Assembly (NCBI GenBank): GCA_910587465.1
Contig: CAJUMS010000023.1
Coordinates: 1 to 38,246, forward strand
Reading direction: 5' to 3'
Length of the DNA: 38,246 nt
DNA from: an uncultured Oscillospiraceae bacterium
GTDB lineage: Bacteria; Bacillota; Clostridia; Oscillospirales; Ruminococcaceae
Shown here: piece by piece, positions 25,581 through 33,579 of the stretch
How the letters are laid out: each line of letters opens with the position of its first letter
Position numbering within the stretch: the stretch's first letter is position 1
Position numbers and translations under genes: made by a program
The notes under the pieces: model-generated
Databases searched by the model: none
What the model was told of the DNA's origin: nothing
What the model saw: only the letters and a program-made list of their open reading frames with translations

Positions 25581-25632
25581 AATATGCCACTGCGATATCG
25601 AAGGTTTTTGTAATTATTTGCATATATAGTTT

Positions 25633-25661
25633 ATTATAGCATTATTCCGTGAATTTTTCAA
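25633..25661 (-). promoter_or_regulatory. promoter of aspS
   Basis: TTGAAA, 17-bp spacer, TATAAT on the minus strand; predicted start near 25626. Confidence 0.75.
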
Positions 25662-25695
25662 GGGGATTGTGTAAATTTTTGGAGAATTATGCAAT

Positions 25696-25729
25696 AAAAA
25701 TGCTCCCCCTGTGGTTAAGCAGAGGGAGC
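25696..25729 (-). terminator. terminator of the BspA-like gene
   Basis: Stem GCTCCCTCTG / CAGGGGGAGC (one mismatch, eight-base loop) followed by ATTTTTATT on the minus strand, 20 bp beyond the gene's stop codon. Confidence 0.8.
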
Positions 25730-25748
25730 GGAAATATTTGGAAAAAAT

Positions 25749-27698
25749 TTACTTTTTCTTTTTAATTACGATAACCGCGCTTACAGCCGCGAGGAGCGGG
25801 AGCGCCGACACCGCTACCCCCGTGGTGGGATTGCTGTCGGAAGTACTCGGAACACTGCTTGTTGTGTTATCGGAGCTTACGGGTTCGCTGCTCATTGTTT
25901 CGGAGCTTGTCGATTCACCACTCGTTGTATCGGAGGCTGCGGGAGTGCTTGTTGAGGTGGAAGGAGCAGAAGGTGTGGTGTCGGCAGGTGTGGACGGCGT
26001 AGATGTAGTACCACCTGTGTTTCCGCCCGTTGAACCGCTTGTATTGCCGCCTGCCGTATCATCGGCAGCATTGGGGTTATCGGACAGAACGTATGTGCTG
26101 AAGTGTGTCGCCTTAAATACCATATATTTTACGCCGGCTATCGTCTCCGTTTCGGCTTCTACCTTTTCAGCCTTGCCGTTATCGTTGATATGGTACACGA
26201 AAAGCGGATCGCTGTTTTTCAGATTTTCGGGAACGGGTATTTTTACCGTTACAGAAGTACCCTCCTTGGGCTGCACCTTTTCATTGGTTTCGGAATTTAC
26301 AAAACTGATATCAACTGCGAAAGAATTTCCGCTGCCGGAAAAAGTATCGTGAGATACATTAAGCACAACGCCTTCGTCAAAAGCCTCCGCGGGAGCGTTG
26401 GCGGTAATGGACTTCATCGTTTCAATATCCGAGTCTGATGTGGTCGCGTTCTTTTTTACGCCCGGGGTAAAGTCCTTTGTGCCGTCCTCTTTTTCAGTAA
26501 CGGTTGGTTCTTGAACAACGTCGGTTATCTCCGTGCCCCCGGTCGTACTGTCAGAAAATTTGATAGTAGCATTATTGAGCGACTCGTTTCCAACCGGGTC
26601 AATTTCAATTTTGTCCCAGTCTTCCTGCGTGCCGGCGTAGCTGACACTTTTAATGTTATCACATCCTGCAAAAGTATTTGAGCCAATTTTTGTTATGCTT
26701 AGAGGAAGCGTCACTGTTTCAAGTGAACTGCAACCCCAAAATATGCCATCAATTACCGATACACCACTTAATATTTCTATTGATAAAAGATTTTGACACT
26801 CCATAAAGGCGTATCTATCTATGAAAGTAACACTTTCCGGAATGGTGATTTTTTTAATTTTCGTGTCGCCGCGAAAAGCATTCTCTAAAAGAATTTCCGT
26901 CTCAGTCGGTATCGCGTATTCCTCAATCTCACTTGACACAGGGAAGGCAACTAAAGTCTTTTTATCTGCTGAAAACAAAACGCCGTCAACGGCACAGAAA
27001 TTGGTGTTTGCACTATCAACTGTTATTTTGGAAACCCCGGAATTATTAACCAAACCATGACCAATCGTTACAACACTGCTTGGAATGTTTAACTCTGTGA
27101 GCGCCCTGCAATTCTCAAAAGCTCCCCATTCAAGCTCTTTTACCGAATCCGGAATTGTAACGGAGTGTATTTTGCTTCCACCAAAACATGAATAACCAAC
27201 AGTGGTTACCGTTGAAGGTATCGAATATCCGATTTCGGATTTCTCAAACGGATATTTCAGTATCTTGGTTTTATCTTTGTTGAAAAGTACGCCATCAACA
27301 GAAGAGAATGCCGTATTTTCTTCATCAACAGTTATGCTTTCCAAATATCCAAATGTTGATAGAGTATGCCAATGATCAATTGAAACAACCGTTTTAGGAA
27401 TAAACAGCGATGTTATGCCGCGAGAATAATATATCAAATCGCCGTGAATTTGTGTAACGGTTTTAGCGTTCTCGCCCTCGCCAAATGTTTCGGGAATAAC
27501 GATATCTCCGTTGGGGTGTGTACCATCAGGAATCGTTACCTGCAGCGTTCCGTCCTCCAACGGAACATACAACAAGCCCGTTTCCTCGTCAAGCGTACCC
27601 TCGGCAACGCCGATGTTCGCGGCAAACGAGCCGATTGCAAGCGAGCTTATAACCATTGCAGCCGCTAAGAATGAGGCGGCTATTTTCTTAATGTTCAT
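25749..27698 (-). CDS. BspA-like leucine-rich repeat surface protein with NPTTG sorting tail
   Basis: 649 residues. Signal peptide MNIKKIAASFLAAAMVISSL; BspA-type leucine-rich repeats over about residues 55-370 (units such as IPDSVKELEWGAFENCRALT); a beta-sandwich region near 430-535 ending in ATHFSTYVL; a long Ser/Thr/Pro linker; and the tail NPTTG, a hydrophobic helix and KKKK, a sortase-type cell-wall signal. Such proteins bind host or plant surfaces; the ligand is unknown. A longer frame uses an earlier TTG, but GGAGG five bases before the ATG at 27698 fixes the start. The promoter at 27744-27772 is overlapped by an inverted repeat shared with the divergent XRE gene. Confidence 0.9.
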   Translation of the reverse strand: MNIKKIAASFLAAAMVISSLAIGSFAANIGVAEGTLDEETGLLYVPLEDGTLQVTIPDGTHPNGDIVIPETFGEGENAKTVTQIHGDLIYYSRGITSLFIPKTVVSIDHWHTLSTFGYLESITVDEENTAFSSVDGVLFNKDKTKILKYPFEKSEIGYSIPSTVTTVGYSCFGGSKIHSVTIPDSVKELEWGAFENCRALTELNIPSSVVTIGHGLVNNSGVSKITVDSANTNFCAVDGVLFSADKKTLVAFPVSSEIEEYAIPTETEILLENAFRGDTKIKKITIPESVTFIDRYAFMECQNLLSIEILSGVSVIDGIFWGCSSLETVTLPLSITKIGSNTFAGCDNIKSVSYAGTQEDWDKIEIDPVGNESLNNATIKFSDSTTGGTEITDVVQEPTVTEKEDGTKDFTPGVKKNATTSDSDIETMKSITANAPAEAFDEGVVLNVSHDTFSGSGNSFAVDISFVNSETNEKVQPKEGTSVTVKIPVPENLKNSDPLFVYHINDNGKAEKVEAETETIAGVKYMVFKATHFSTYVLSDNPNAADDTAGGNTSGSTGGNTGGTTSTPSTPADTTPSAPSTSTSTPAASDTTSGESTSSETMSSEPVSSDNTTSSVPSTSDSNPTTGVAVSALPLLAAVSAVIVIKKKK

Positions 27699-27743
27699 TT
27701 TTACCTCCAAGTAATTTATTTAGCGAAAACTTTCCGCACAATA

Positions 27744-27772
27744 ATTGTACCACTGTTTCCCTGAAAAGTTAA
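27744..27772 (-). promoter_or_regulatory. promoter of the BspA-like gene
   Basis: TTAACT, 17-bp spacer, TACAAT on the minus strand. The -35 box lies in one arm of the inverted repeat 27764-27790. Confidence 0.6.
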
Positions 27773-27790
27773 GAGAATATATTAACTTTT
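27764..27790. promoter_or_regulatory. 9-bp inverted repeat between divergent genes, probable XRE operator
   Basis: AAAAGTTAA, nine bases, TTAACTTTT. It lies between the BspA-like gene and the divergent XRE regulator and covers the former's -35 box, so binding there could silence one or both promoters. Confidence 0.5.
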
Positions 27791-27859
27791 AATTATAATT
27801 AGTATATTGCGTTGTACAGTTAATATAAAATGTATTACAATAAAATATGGGGCGGTGAA

Positions 27860-28222
27860 ATGTACTATGTTTTCAACTATGGAGAGAGGCTTCGGCAACT
27901 TCGGCGCGAACGCGGTTTTACGCAGGAGGAGGTAGCTCTGCGTGCGGATATTACCACTTCATATTACGGACAGCTCGAGCGCGGAACCGCTAATCCGTCG
28001 GTTGTCATGCTTGAAAAGATATGTGCCGTCATGGGTATCTCAATATGCGATATATTCACCGAGGATAACACCAACCTTCTCGGTATCGACCCGCTGTCAA
28101 TGCAGATCATTCACCAGCTTAACGGAAAATCCGACGAGGAAAAGGAGCTCATCCTTTCTCTTATCAAGACCGCTTTCCGGCTGCAAAATAAAAAAAGTGA
28201 AAATTTTACAAAAAACTCTTGA
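27860..28222 (+). CDS. XRE-family transcriptional regulator
   Basis: 120 residues. Helix-turn-helix at about residues 7-62 (RLRQLRRERGFTQEEVALRADITTSYYGQLERG), then a short helical tail (DEEKELILSLIKTAFRLQ). I start at the ATG at 27860 because GGGGCGGTGAA precedes it, while the earlier in-frame ATG at 27830 has no ribosome site. It is divergent from the BspA-like gene, with a 9-bp inverted repeat between them. It ends 50 bp before the tmRNA; no terminator separates them, but tmRNA has its own strong promoter. Confidence 0.88.
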   Translation: MYYVFNYGERLRQLRRERGFTQEEVALRADITTSYYGQLERGTANPSVVMLEKICAVMGISICDIFTEDNTNLLGIDPLSMQIIHQLNGKSDEEKELILSLIKTAFRLQNKKSENFTKNS

Positions 28223-28247
28223 CAAAACGTGTTTAATATGATATAAT
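28219..28247 (+). promoter_or_regulatory. consensus promoter of tmRNA
   Basis: TTGACA, 17-bp spacer, TATAAT; a perfect consensus partly overlapping the end of the XRE gene. Transcription would start near 28254, with RNase P trimming to 28273. Confidence 0.9.
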
Positions 28248-28272
28248 TTTATGTTACAGGATAGTACTATTT

Positions 28273-28623
28273 GGGGCCGTAAAGGCTTCGACGGGGATTC
28301 TGATACGCAATAAGCGAGTAGTGAGGGCGAAATCACTTTAATAGTCGCAACTTAAATTTAAACGCAGACGACGATCTCGTTTTAGCAGCTGCCTAAGCGC
28401 GCTGCCGTCATGCCTCGCACTACCGCGGGCGGGGATATGGTGTCGACTAGCGGTGAACGACCTGAGCGAATAGCCTTATAGCTCTCGTTGTATCAAAGGC
28501 TACCAAACGTGAAAGCCTGTTTGTCGGCGTTCGCGCAAGGGAATTTTAAAAGATAAACTGCACTCGGAGAAAGTTGTGAGGATGGGTTTTCGGACAGGGG
28601 TTCAATTCCCCTCGGCTCCACCA
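28273..28623 (+). ncRNA. ssrA: transfer-messenger RNA (tmRNA)
   Basis: 351 nt. The 5' end GGGGCCGTAAAGGCTTCGAC pairs with the 3' end CGGCTCC, followed by A and encoded CCA, giving a seven-bp acceptor stem. The T arm is seen in GGGGTTCAATTCCCC. Between them lie the tag reading frame and pseudoknot regions. The tag frame runs from a GCA resume codon at 28364 to TAA at 28394 and encodes ADDDLVLAAA, whose C-terminal LAAA is a proteolysis signal. tmRNA with SmpB frees stalled ribosomes and marks the product for degradation. Confidence 0.97.
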
Positions 28624-28624
28624 C

Positions 28625-28676
28625 AAGCCGCATTATAAAGCCATTTGCGAACTGTGTGATGCGGTTTTATTTTTTA
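28625..28676 (+). terminator. terminator of tmRNA
   Basis: AAGCCGCAT / ATGCGGTTT (one G-U pair) with a 25-nt loop, followed by a T-rich tract, right after the CCA end. Confidence 0.65.
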
Positions 28677-28710
28677 TATGCCGTAATATTTTGTTACATT
28701 ATTCTCGAGT

Positions 28711-28769
28711 ACTAAAACGGTAGTTTTGAATGGTGCACCGTTTTAGTGCGGTGGTTTTATGTGCCACCG
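28711..28769. repeat. two adjacent hairpins downstream of tmRNA
   Basis: ACTAAAACGGT / ACCGTTTTAGT (11-bp perfect arms, 15-base loop) is followed by CGGTGG / CCACCG. The stretch from 28677 to 29000 holds no gene I can support; it has these hairpins, the terminator-like stem at 28807-28843 and a promoter-like TTGACA at about 28950. Confidence 0.45.
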
Positions 28770-28806
28770 TATTCTTTGTTTTATGCGGCTCAATTTTTGA
28801 CATCAA

Positions 28807-28847
28807 AAAATAATGACGGGACAGTTCTTCCCGTCATTATTTTATCA
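28807..28847. terminator. strong intrinsic terminator-like hairpin
   Basis: A perfect 15-bp stem AAAATAATGACGGGA / TCCCGTCATTATTTT with a seven-base loop, A-run on one side and T-run on the other, so it could act in both directions. No intact gene is adjacent. Confidence 0.65.
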
Positions 28848-29000
28848 TGAGGTACACATTTGTATTCCCATATATGTCGGTACCTCGTGTTTTACGAGAT
28901 ACCGTCAATGTCTTTAATTTAACTCGGTAATGATGCTGTATAATAAAACTTGACACAATCCAAACAACAAAATATAATAAAACAAAGGAGAGTGTCAAAA

Positions 29001-29228
29001 ATGGGAATAGTGAAACAATATGACGAGGAATTTAAAAAGCAATCGGTAAAGCTGGCAAAAGAGATTGGAAACAAGGCAGCGACCAATTAACTGGGGATTC
29101 CTAAGGGAACGCTAGGAACCTGGTTGCGAAAAGCTCGGAGCGGCGATATAGATACCGGCTCGGGAACACGTTCTCCGGAGGAATCGCTTAATCTTGCTCA
29201 GCGGCTGGAGGCTGCAAATAAACGCTGA
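29001..29228 (+). pseudogene. IS3-family orfA relic with in-frame stop
   Basis: The ATG is preceded by GGAG. The frame gives MGIVKQYDEEFKKQSVKLAK, an IS3-type helix-turn-helix start, then a TAA at 29088-29090 where homologs have a sense codon (CAA to TAA would explain it). The same frame continues with LGIPKGTLGTWLRKARSG and ends abruptly after LEAANKR. The coiled-coil end of orfA and the whole catalytic orfB are missing. It is a dead fragment of an insertion sequence. Confidence 0.8.
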
Positions 29229-29258
29229 TTTTGCAATTGTGTATTGTAAGTTCGACAT
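29226..29258 (-). pseudogene. possible 5' stub of an interrupted gene
   Basis: On the minus strand TTGGAG is followed seven bases later by an ATG encoding MSNLQYTIAKS, after which the frame runs into the IS3 relic. Together with the hairpin repeat upstream it could be the first codons of a mobile-element gene cut by the IS3 fragment. Very short; function not recognisable. Confidence 0.3.
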
Positions 29259-29330
29259 ATTTTTCTCCAATAACTGCATTGTCATTCTGTGGCATTTACA
29301 CAGTTTATTTTTAAGACTCCTTGTATCTAA

Positions 29331-29388
29331 AGATTTTTATTCCACCGCTCCAAGCGGTGGTTTTTTGTGCTGAAGCTGCAACAAAACT
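29331..29388 (+). repeat. dispersed hairpin repeat, copy A
   Basis: AGATTTTTATTCCACCGCT, loop, AGCGGTGGTTTTTTG and about 20 more bases. It matches the inverted copy at 38189-38246 with about five mismatches over 58 bases. The stem is eight bp with a T-run. It lies next to the terminator of the GH5 gene. Confidence 0.75.
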
Positions 29389-29425
29389 GATTCCGCTTAA
29401 AAAACGGAATCAGTCAGTCGCTTAT
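29387..29425. terminator. terminator of the GH5 gene
   Basis: CTGATTCCG / CGGAATCAG, perfect nine-bp stem with a nine-base A/T loop, T-rich on both sides. It lies about 95 bp beyond the GH5 stop on its strand. Confidence 0.7.
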
Positions 29426-29506
29426 TTTTTTTACGGGACGCTTTTGTGCTATATGCACAAACAGTCACAATTCACCGCTGATATATTCAGGGGTGCTAAG
29501 TATCTG

Positions 29507-32500
29507 TTAGGCAGGATGGCATACACATATGGAATAAACAGTGATGTTGCCGTTCATAGCGCCCGCATGTATATTATCAAGCTTGCTGAAATCAGGTGTG
29601 CCGAAAGCACTTACACAATCGGAATAAGTAAACTTGGAATAGTAATGGCCGTTTGCGAATCCTGTTTCATGCGCGGAAACCCTTGCCCAATTCGCAGCAC
29701 CCGACCAGCTTTGGAGAATAAGCTCCATCTCGCCTTCATCTCCGGAGTACTCAATATAGAAATAGCTGTTTTCGGTTATGCTGGAACTATTAAAGCTGCC
29801 GCCATTTTTTGCGGTTACAATGGAAACAGCCTGTCCCCATGCGCCGCAGCTCGCGATGCCCTGAAACGCGGATACATAAGAGTCACCCGAAGGCTTTTCC
29901 TCACCATTATTGCCTTCGTCTTTATCTTCCTTATCATTTTCATCCTTAGCGTCTGTTACATAGCTTACATTGTATACTGTCATACTTTCTTGGGCTGTTG
30001 CGATATGCAGCTTGTCAAGCTTATCCGCAAAATCTTCCGAGCCGAACGCTGCCGTCAGATCGTTGTAGTCAAACCTCGCGAACTTATGACCGTTTACAAT
30101 GCCTGTCTCGCTTGCGGAAACTCTTGCCCAGCTTGAGGCGCCCGACCAACTTTGAAGAATGATTTCACAAGCGTTGTCCTCACCGTCAAACTCGACGAGC
30201 AGATAACCGTTTTTGGCGATTACAGAGCCGTTAAAGTCACCACCGTTCTTAACCGCTGTGAATGTGATCGGCTGATCCCAAGAGCCTGAGAAAATATTAC
30301 CGCTCCAAAGCTCGATTTTACTTTCGTCCTTATCCGCGCTGCCTGTTGCGGGAATTGTTTCGGACTTAATAACCTCGCCGCACTTTGTGCATTCAATGTG
30401 TTTTACGCCGTCTGTGGTATCTGTTGCCGCTTTGTCAACGATCCAGCCGCTTTCGGTGTGTCCTAAAGCAGGGATTATATCAGTGTATTTTTCTCCGCAG
30501 GAACAAGCGTATGTCACAGAACCATCGTTTGTGCAGTCCGCATTTATAATGCTCAATATGGTGTAGTTGTGCTTATGACCAACAGGATCGGTAAAGTTAT
30601 CTTTTTTCGTTTCACCGCATACGGAGCATTTATATTCACTATAACCCTTTTCGGTCTCTGTCGCTGCGACCGTATTAATAAGCTGCCATTTATGCTCGAG
30701 CGCGGGAATTACCTCGGTATAGCTTTCACCGCATGTACAAGTGTATGTAATTATACCGTTTTTGCCGCATGCCGCCGTTTCGATAATGTTGGATGTATAG
30801 CTGTGCTTGTGAACAGGAGTGGTAGAAACGTTCTTTACGGTAAGAACAAAAGAATCGCATGTGCCGCCCGTAAATCTGAATACCAGCTCGTATTCGCCCT
30901 CCTCAAGAGTTTTGAGATAGCTTTCGTTGATCATCACTTGGCTGCCGTTTGCGGAATAATCCACGCCGCCTTTAAGTACTGTGTCGCCGTTTTCAACAAA
31001 AGCAACGGATTGACCGTTCAGAACAAGGTCTACCCTTACGGATGCGGGGGATATGCCGTCAAATGAGCCGCTCTTAGAAGAGATATAGGGATCATCGGTC
31101 TTTATCGACGACTCTTTGTATCCAATAACATTGTCAATATAAACCGTCCCCGTATCGGAATTTCCGCCGCTTCCGCCGTAGAAGGAGAATTGATTTATTT
31201 TTGATGTATCGATAACAGCGGGGTCCGCCCAATCGGGGACAGCAAACTCAGCAAATGAGATTCTGATCGTTTTGCTGCCCGTAAAATCAAGGGTAATACC
31301 TTTCTCAAAGTAATTATTGTTTGCGTCTCTGAGCTGGAGCGAGAAGCTGTTACCTGAGCCGTCGCCCTCAATAATAAACTCAATACCATCAAAACCGGAC
31401 ATATCTCTTGCCGCAATAGGATGGTTAATGCCGCAGTAACCATTGGGAGAACCTACGTTGTAGGTGAACGCAAGCGCCTTTCCACCGTTTCGCTCAACAA
31501 GATCAAGGTCTACGGCATTGCCGCCGGTGTTGAGAGAATACTTCTTCCATATATCCTTAGCGCTGTTATAACCGTCAAACGTGTCAAGTTCATCAAGTCC
31601 GGTCGTATCGGAAACGTTAACAGTAAGCTCACTGTCCTCCCCCTCGTAGAAATCGAAGGTAACGGTGTTAGCCCCCTTGGGAAGCGTTATGAGGAAAGAA
31701 GCGTTAATGGTGACAATATCATCATCCGCAACACTGTAATCAGCACCCTCGGAAAGCCGGATGCCATTTACGAGGAGCCCCCTGAACTCACTGGTTTTCT
31801 TGTCCATTTTGATCTTGACATCGCTGCAAACTTTGGGATTTATATCTACAGACACATTTGTCGGAGCGATAGTGGGCTTTGGCAGATTGCTGTCGATAAC
31901 GTTTACCGTAAATTTAGGAGCGTTGCCGCTCGTTGTGAGAATTTTTGCGCTGTACTTCGCAAGCTCTTGCTGTTTCAGGAACGAGGATTTGATTGTGATA
32001 ACACTGCCGTTTATCAAGCAGTCATCCATTGAGAGCTCTTTACCGTTGAACTCCAGACCACTGATCGCCCCGTCCTTCATGGTAACGTTGACAACAATAT
32101 CTCCATCCGCACTTCTGTCGTATGTATAGCTGCTGTGATCGGGAAAGTTTACAATACCCTTGTCGTTCATCTTCTTGGCAGCGTCTATCATGAGCTTTCT
32201 GCTGCTTTCGGTGATAGCTCCCTCGGGACCGTAAACGGTATATCCGTCATAATCCTGATAAAGAGTACCATCGTCAAGATAAGACGCTATCATCCAATAA
32301 TTAAATCCCTGATATTCAACTCCCTCGTAATAGTCGCCTGTAACGATATCAAGCCATTTTTTATAAGAATTGTCGCGCTTTGTCTTATCGGTAAGACCGA
32401 ATTCCTCAAATATTATAGGCTTGCTCAGCGAAGCGGTAGTTTCGCCGTGACGCTTGATCCACTCAAGATCGTCCTCGTTAAGGTCAAAGCCCCACTGATC

Positions 32501-33493
32501 AACATACATATGAGGGGTACCGAAGTCGATGGTATCCAGCGTCATCAGTTTTTCAAAGTCAACTCCGTAAGAACCCGAGTATGCAGCGGAAGGCAGTCCC
32601 TGACTGTTAGCCTCCTGATAACCAAAATTGTAAAAGCCTTCATCGCCTACGGATACCATGTGGTATGGGTCGATTGATTTAACATATTCGCTCATTTCCT
32701 TTGCCCAATTGTAAAGAGTGTTGTCTCTGCAGAACTCGTCAATCTTACATCTCGGCTCATTGGAAAGCTCCCACGAAAAAATCGCCTCGGAATCCTTTAG
32801 CTTTTCTCCCGTGTAGTAATTTGTATGATTAAGAAGAGTTTTAATGTAATCTTTATACCAACCCTTGATAGTTTCATCGGTATAGAATGAACAGCAAGCC
32901 GTTTCGTCTACCGTTCCGTTTGAAACGTTTTGACCGTTAGACATCTGAAGCCATTTTACATACTGTCCCATACCACCAAACGCTTCCCAATAATTGGTAA
33001 AGGTGATGATTAGCTTCATATCATGATCTTCCGCCTGCTTAATGACATAATCGAGCTTTCTCAGACCGTCCGCACCTTCGTTTACAATCGGTCTGCCCGC
33101 CGCGTCATCCCAATACTGAAAGTAAATGCCGTCTTTTTCACCGTCTCCGTCGTTGTTGCCCTCAAATATAGGAGCGCCGTTTTGATTGACCTTGTCGGTC
33201 TTTCTTCCAACATCGAGATTGCCCCACACTCTGATAACCTTAAGTCCCATATCACTGGCGTCGTTAAAAACATTCTGCACCTCCGACTCGGATTTGTAAG
33301 TCAGATAGTAGCAGTTTGTACCGCCATAATAATAGGGACTTCCGTCGCAGACAAACTTCGCGCCGTTTGCGTAAACAAATCCCTCGGGATAAGCCTGTGC
33401 CTGTGCGCTGTAACTTACGAGCGGTATGGAGCCGACCATGATCACGGCAGCGATCGCACCTGCAAAAAAGCGCTTTTTAATTGCTGTTTTCAT
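29507..33493 (-). CDS. secreted multidomain GH5 glycoside hydrolase (probable beta-mannanase)
   Basis: 1328 residues. Signal peptide 1-33. GH5 barrel about 36-450 with VIRVWGNLD, acid/base Glu246 in SWELSNEP and nucleophile Glu364 in IIFEEFG; this pattern fits GH5 subfamily 7-like mannanases. Then come two Ig-like X2-type modules (about 462-535, 545-630), a CBM11-like beta-sandwich (about 636-792), a further X2-type module (about 808-888), three to four Cys-pair repeats ending in IPA-GH (895-1050), and two related modules of about 115 residues (1060-1178 and 1208-1328) joined by an acidic linker. No dockerin or wall anchor is seen. AAGGAGG precedes the ATG. Single gene with its own promoter. 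Substrate is inferred, architecture is seen. Confidence 0.87.
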   Translation of the reverse strand: MKTAIKKRFFAGAIAAVIMVGSIPLVSYSAQAQAYPEGFVYANGAKFVCDGSPYYYGGTNCYYLTYKSESEVQNVFNDASDMGLKVIRVWGNLDVGRKTDKVNQNGAPIFEGNNDGDGEKDGIYFQYWDDAAGRPIVNEGADGLRKLDYVIKQAEDHDMKLIITFTNYWEAFGGMGQYVKWLQMSNGQNVSNGTVDETACCSFYTDETIKGWYKDYIKTLLNHTNYYTGEKLKDSEAIFSWELSNEPRCKIDEFCRDNTLYNWAKEMSEYVKSIDPYHMVSVGDEGFYNFGYQEANSQGLPSAAYSGSYGVDFEKLMTLDTIDFGTPHMYVDQWGFDLNEDDLEWIKRHGETTASLSKPIIFEEFGLTDKTKRDNSYKKWLDIVTGDYYEGVEYQGFNYWMIASYLDDGTLYQDYDGYTVYGPEGAITESSRKLMIDAAKKMNDKGIVNFPDHSSYTYDRSADGDIVVNVTMKDGAISGLEFNGKELSMDDCLINGSVITIKSSFLKQQELAKYSAKILTTSGNAPKFTVNVIDSNLPKPTIAPTNVSVDINPKVCSDVKIKMDKKTSEFRGLLVNGIRLSEGADYSVADDDIVTINASFLITLPKGANTVTFDFYEGEDSELTVNVSDTTGLDELDTFDGYNSAKDIWKKYSLNTGGNAVDLDLVERNGGKALAFTYNVGSPNGYCGINHPIAARDMSGFDGIEFIIEGDGSGNSFSLQLRDANNNYFEKGITLDFTGSKTIRISFAEFAVPDWADPAVIDTSKINQFSFYGGSGGNSDTGTVYIDNVIGYKESSIKTDDPYISSKSGSFDGISPASVRVDLVLNGQSVAFVENGDTVLKGGVDYSANGSQVMINESYLKTLEEGEYELVFRFTGGTCDSFVLTVKNVSTTPVHKHSYTSNIIETAACGKNGIITYTCTCGESYTEVIPALEHKWQLINTVAATETEKGYSEYKCSVCGETKKDNFTDPVGHKHNYTILSIINADCTNDGSVTYACSCGEKYTDIIPALGHTESGWIVDKAATDTTDGVKHIECTKCGEVIKSETIPATGSADKDESKIELWSGNIFSGSWDQPITFTAVKNGGDFNGSVIAKNGYLLVEFDGEDNACEIILQSWSGASSWARVSASETGIVNGHKFARFDYNDLTAAFGSEDFADKLDKLHIATAQESMTVYNVSYVTDAKDENDKEDKDEGNNGEEKPSGDSYVSAFQGIASCGAWGQAVSIVTAKNGGSFNSSSITENSYFYIEYSGDEGEMELILQSWSGAANWARVSAHETGFANGHYYSKFTYSDCVSAFGTPDFSKLDNIHAGAMNGNITVYSICVCHPA

Positions 33494-33522
33494 TAAAATG
33501 TCCTCCTTAAAATCAACTTAAT

Positions 33523-33537
33523 AATTAACGTTTGCAT
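33523..33537. promoter_or_regulatory. cre/LacI-type operator candidate in the GH5 leader
   Basis: On the minus strand ATGCAAACGTTAATT fits 13 of 15 positions of the CcpA cre consensus WTGNNARCGNWWWCA. It lies just downstream of the predicted transcription start, where binding would block transcription. A LacI-family local regulator is an alternative. Confidence 0.35.
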
Positions 33538-33550
33538 TAACTATGTTTTA

Positions 33551-33579
33551 ATTATAGCACAACTTAAAAATCGAGTCAA
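33551..33579 (-). promoter_or_regulatory. promoter of the GH5 gene
   Basis: TTGACT, 17-bp spacer, TATAAT on the minus strand, about 58 bp upstream of the start codon. Confidence 0.8.

Noticed and set aside
25461..25626. T-box riboswitch upstream of aspS
   Set aside because: No AGGGTGGNACCGCG box, no specifier-loop stem and no terminator/antiterminator pair with a T-tract before the gene.
27830..27859. Earlier ATG start for the XRE gene beside tmRNA
   Set aside because: No ribosome site before it, and it would add ten residues of no similarity; the ATG at 27860 has GGGGCGGTG upstream.
28600..28623. tmRNA 3' end as an integration (att) site with a second copy
   Set aside because: I found no second copy of the 3' segment in the window and no integrase gene, so the accessory DNA cannot be tied to tmRNA-site integration.
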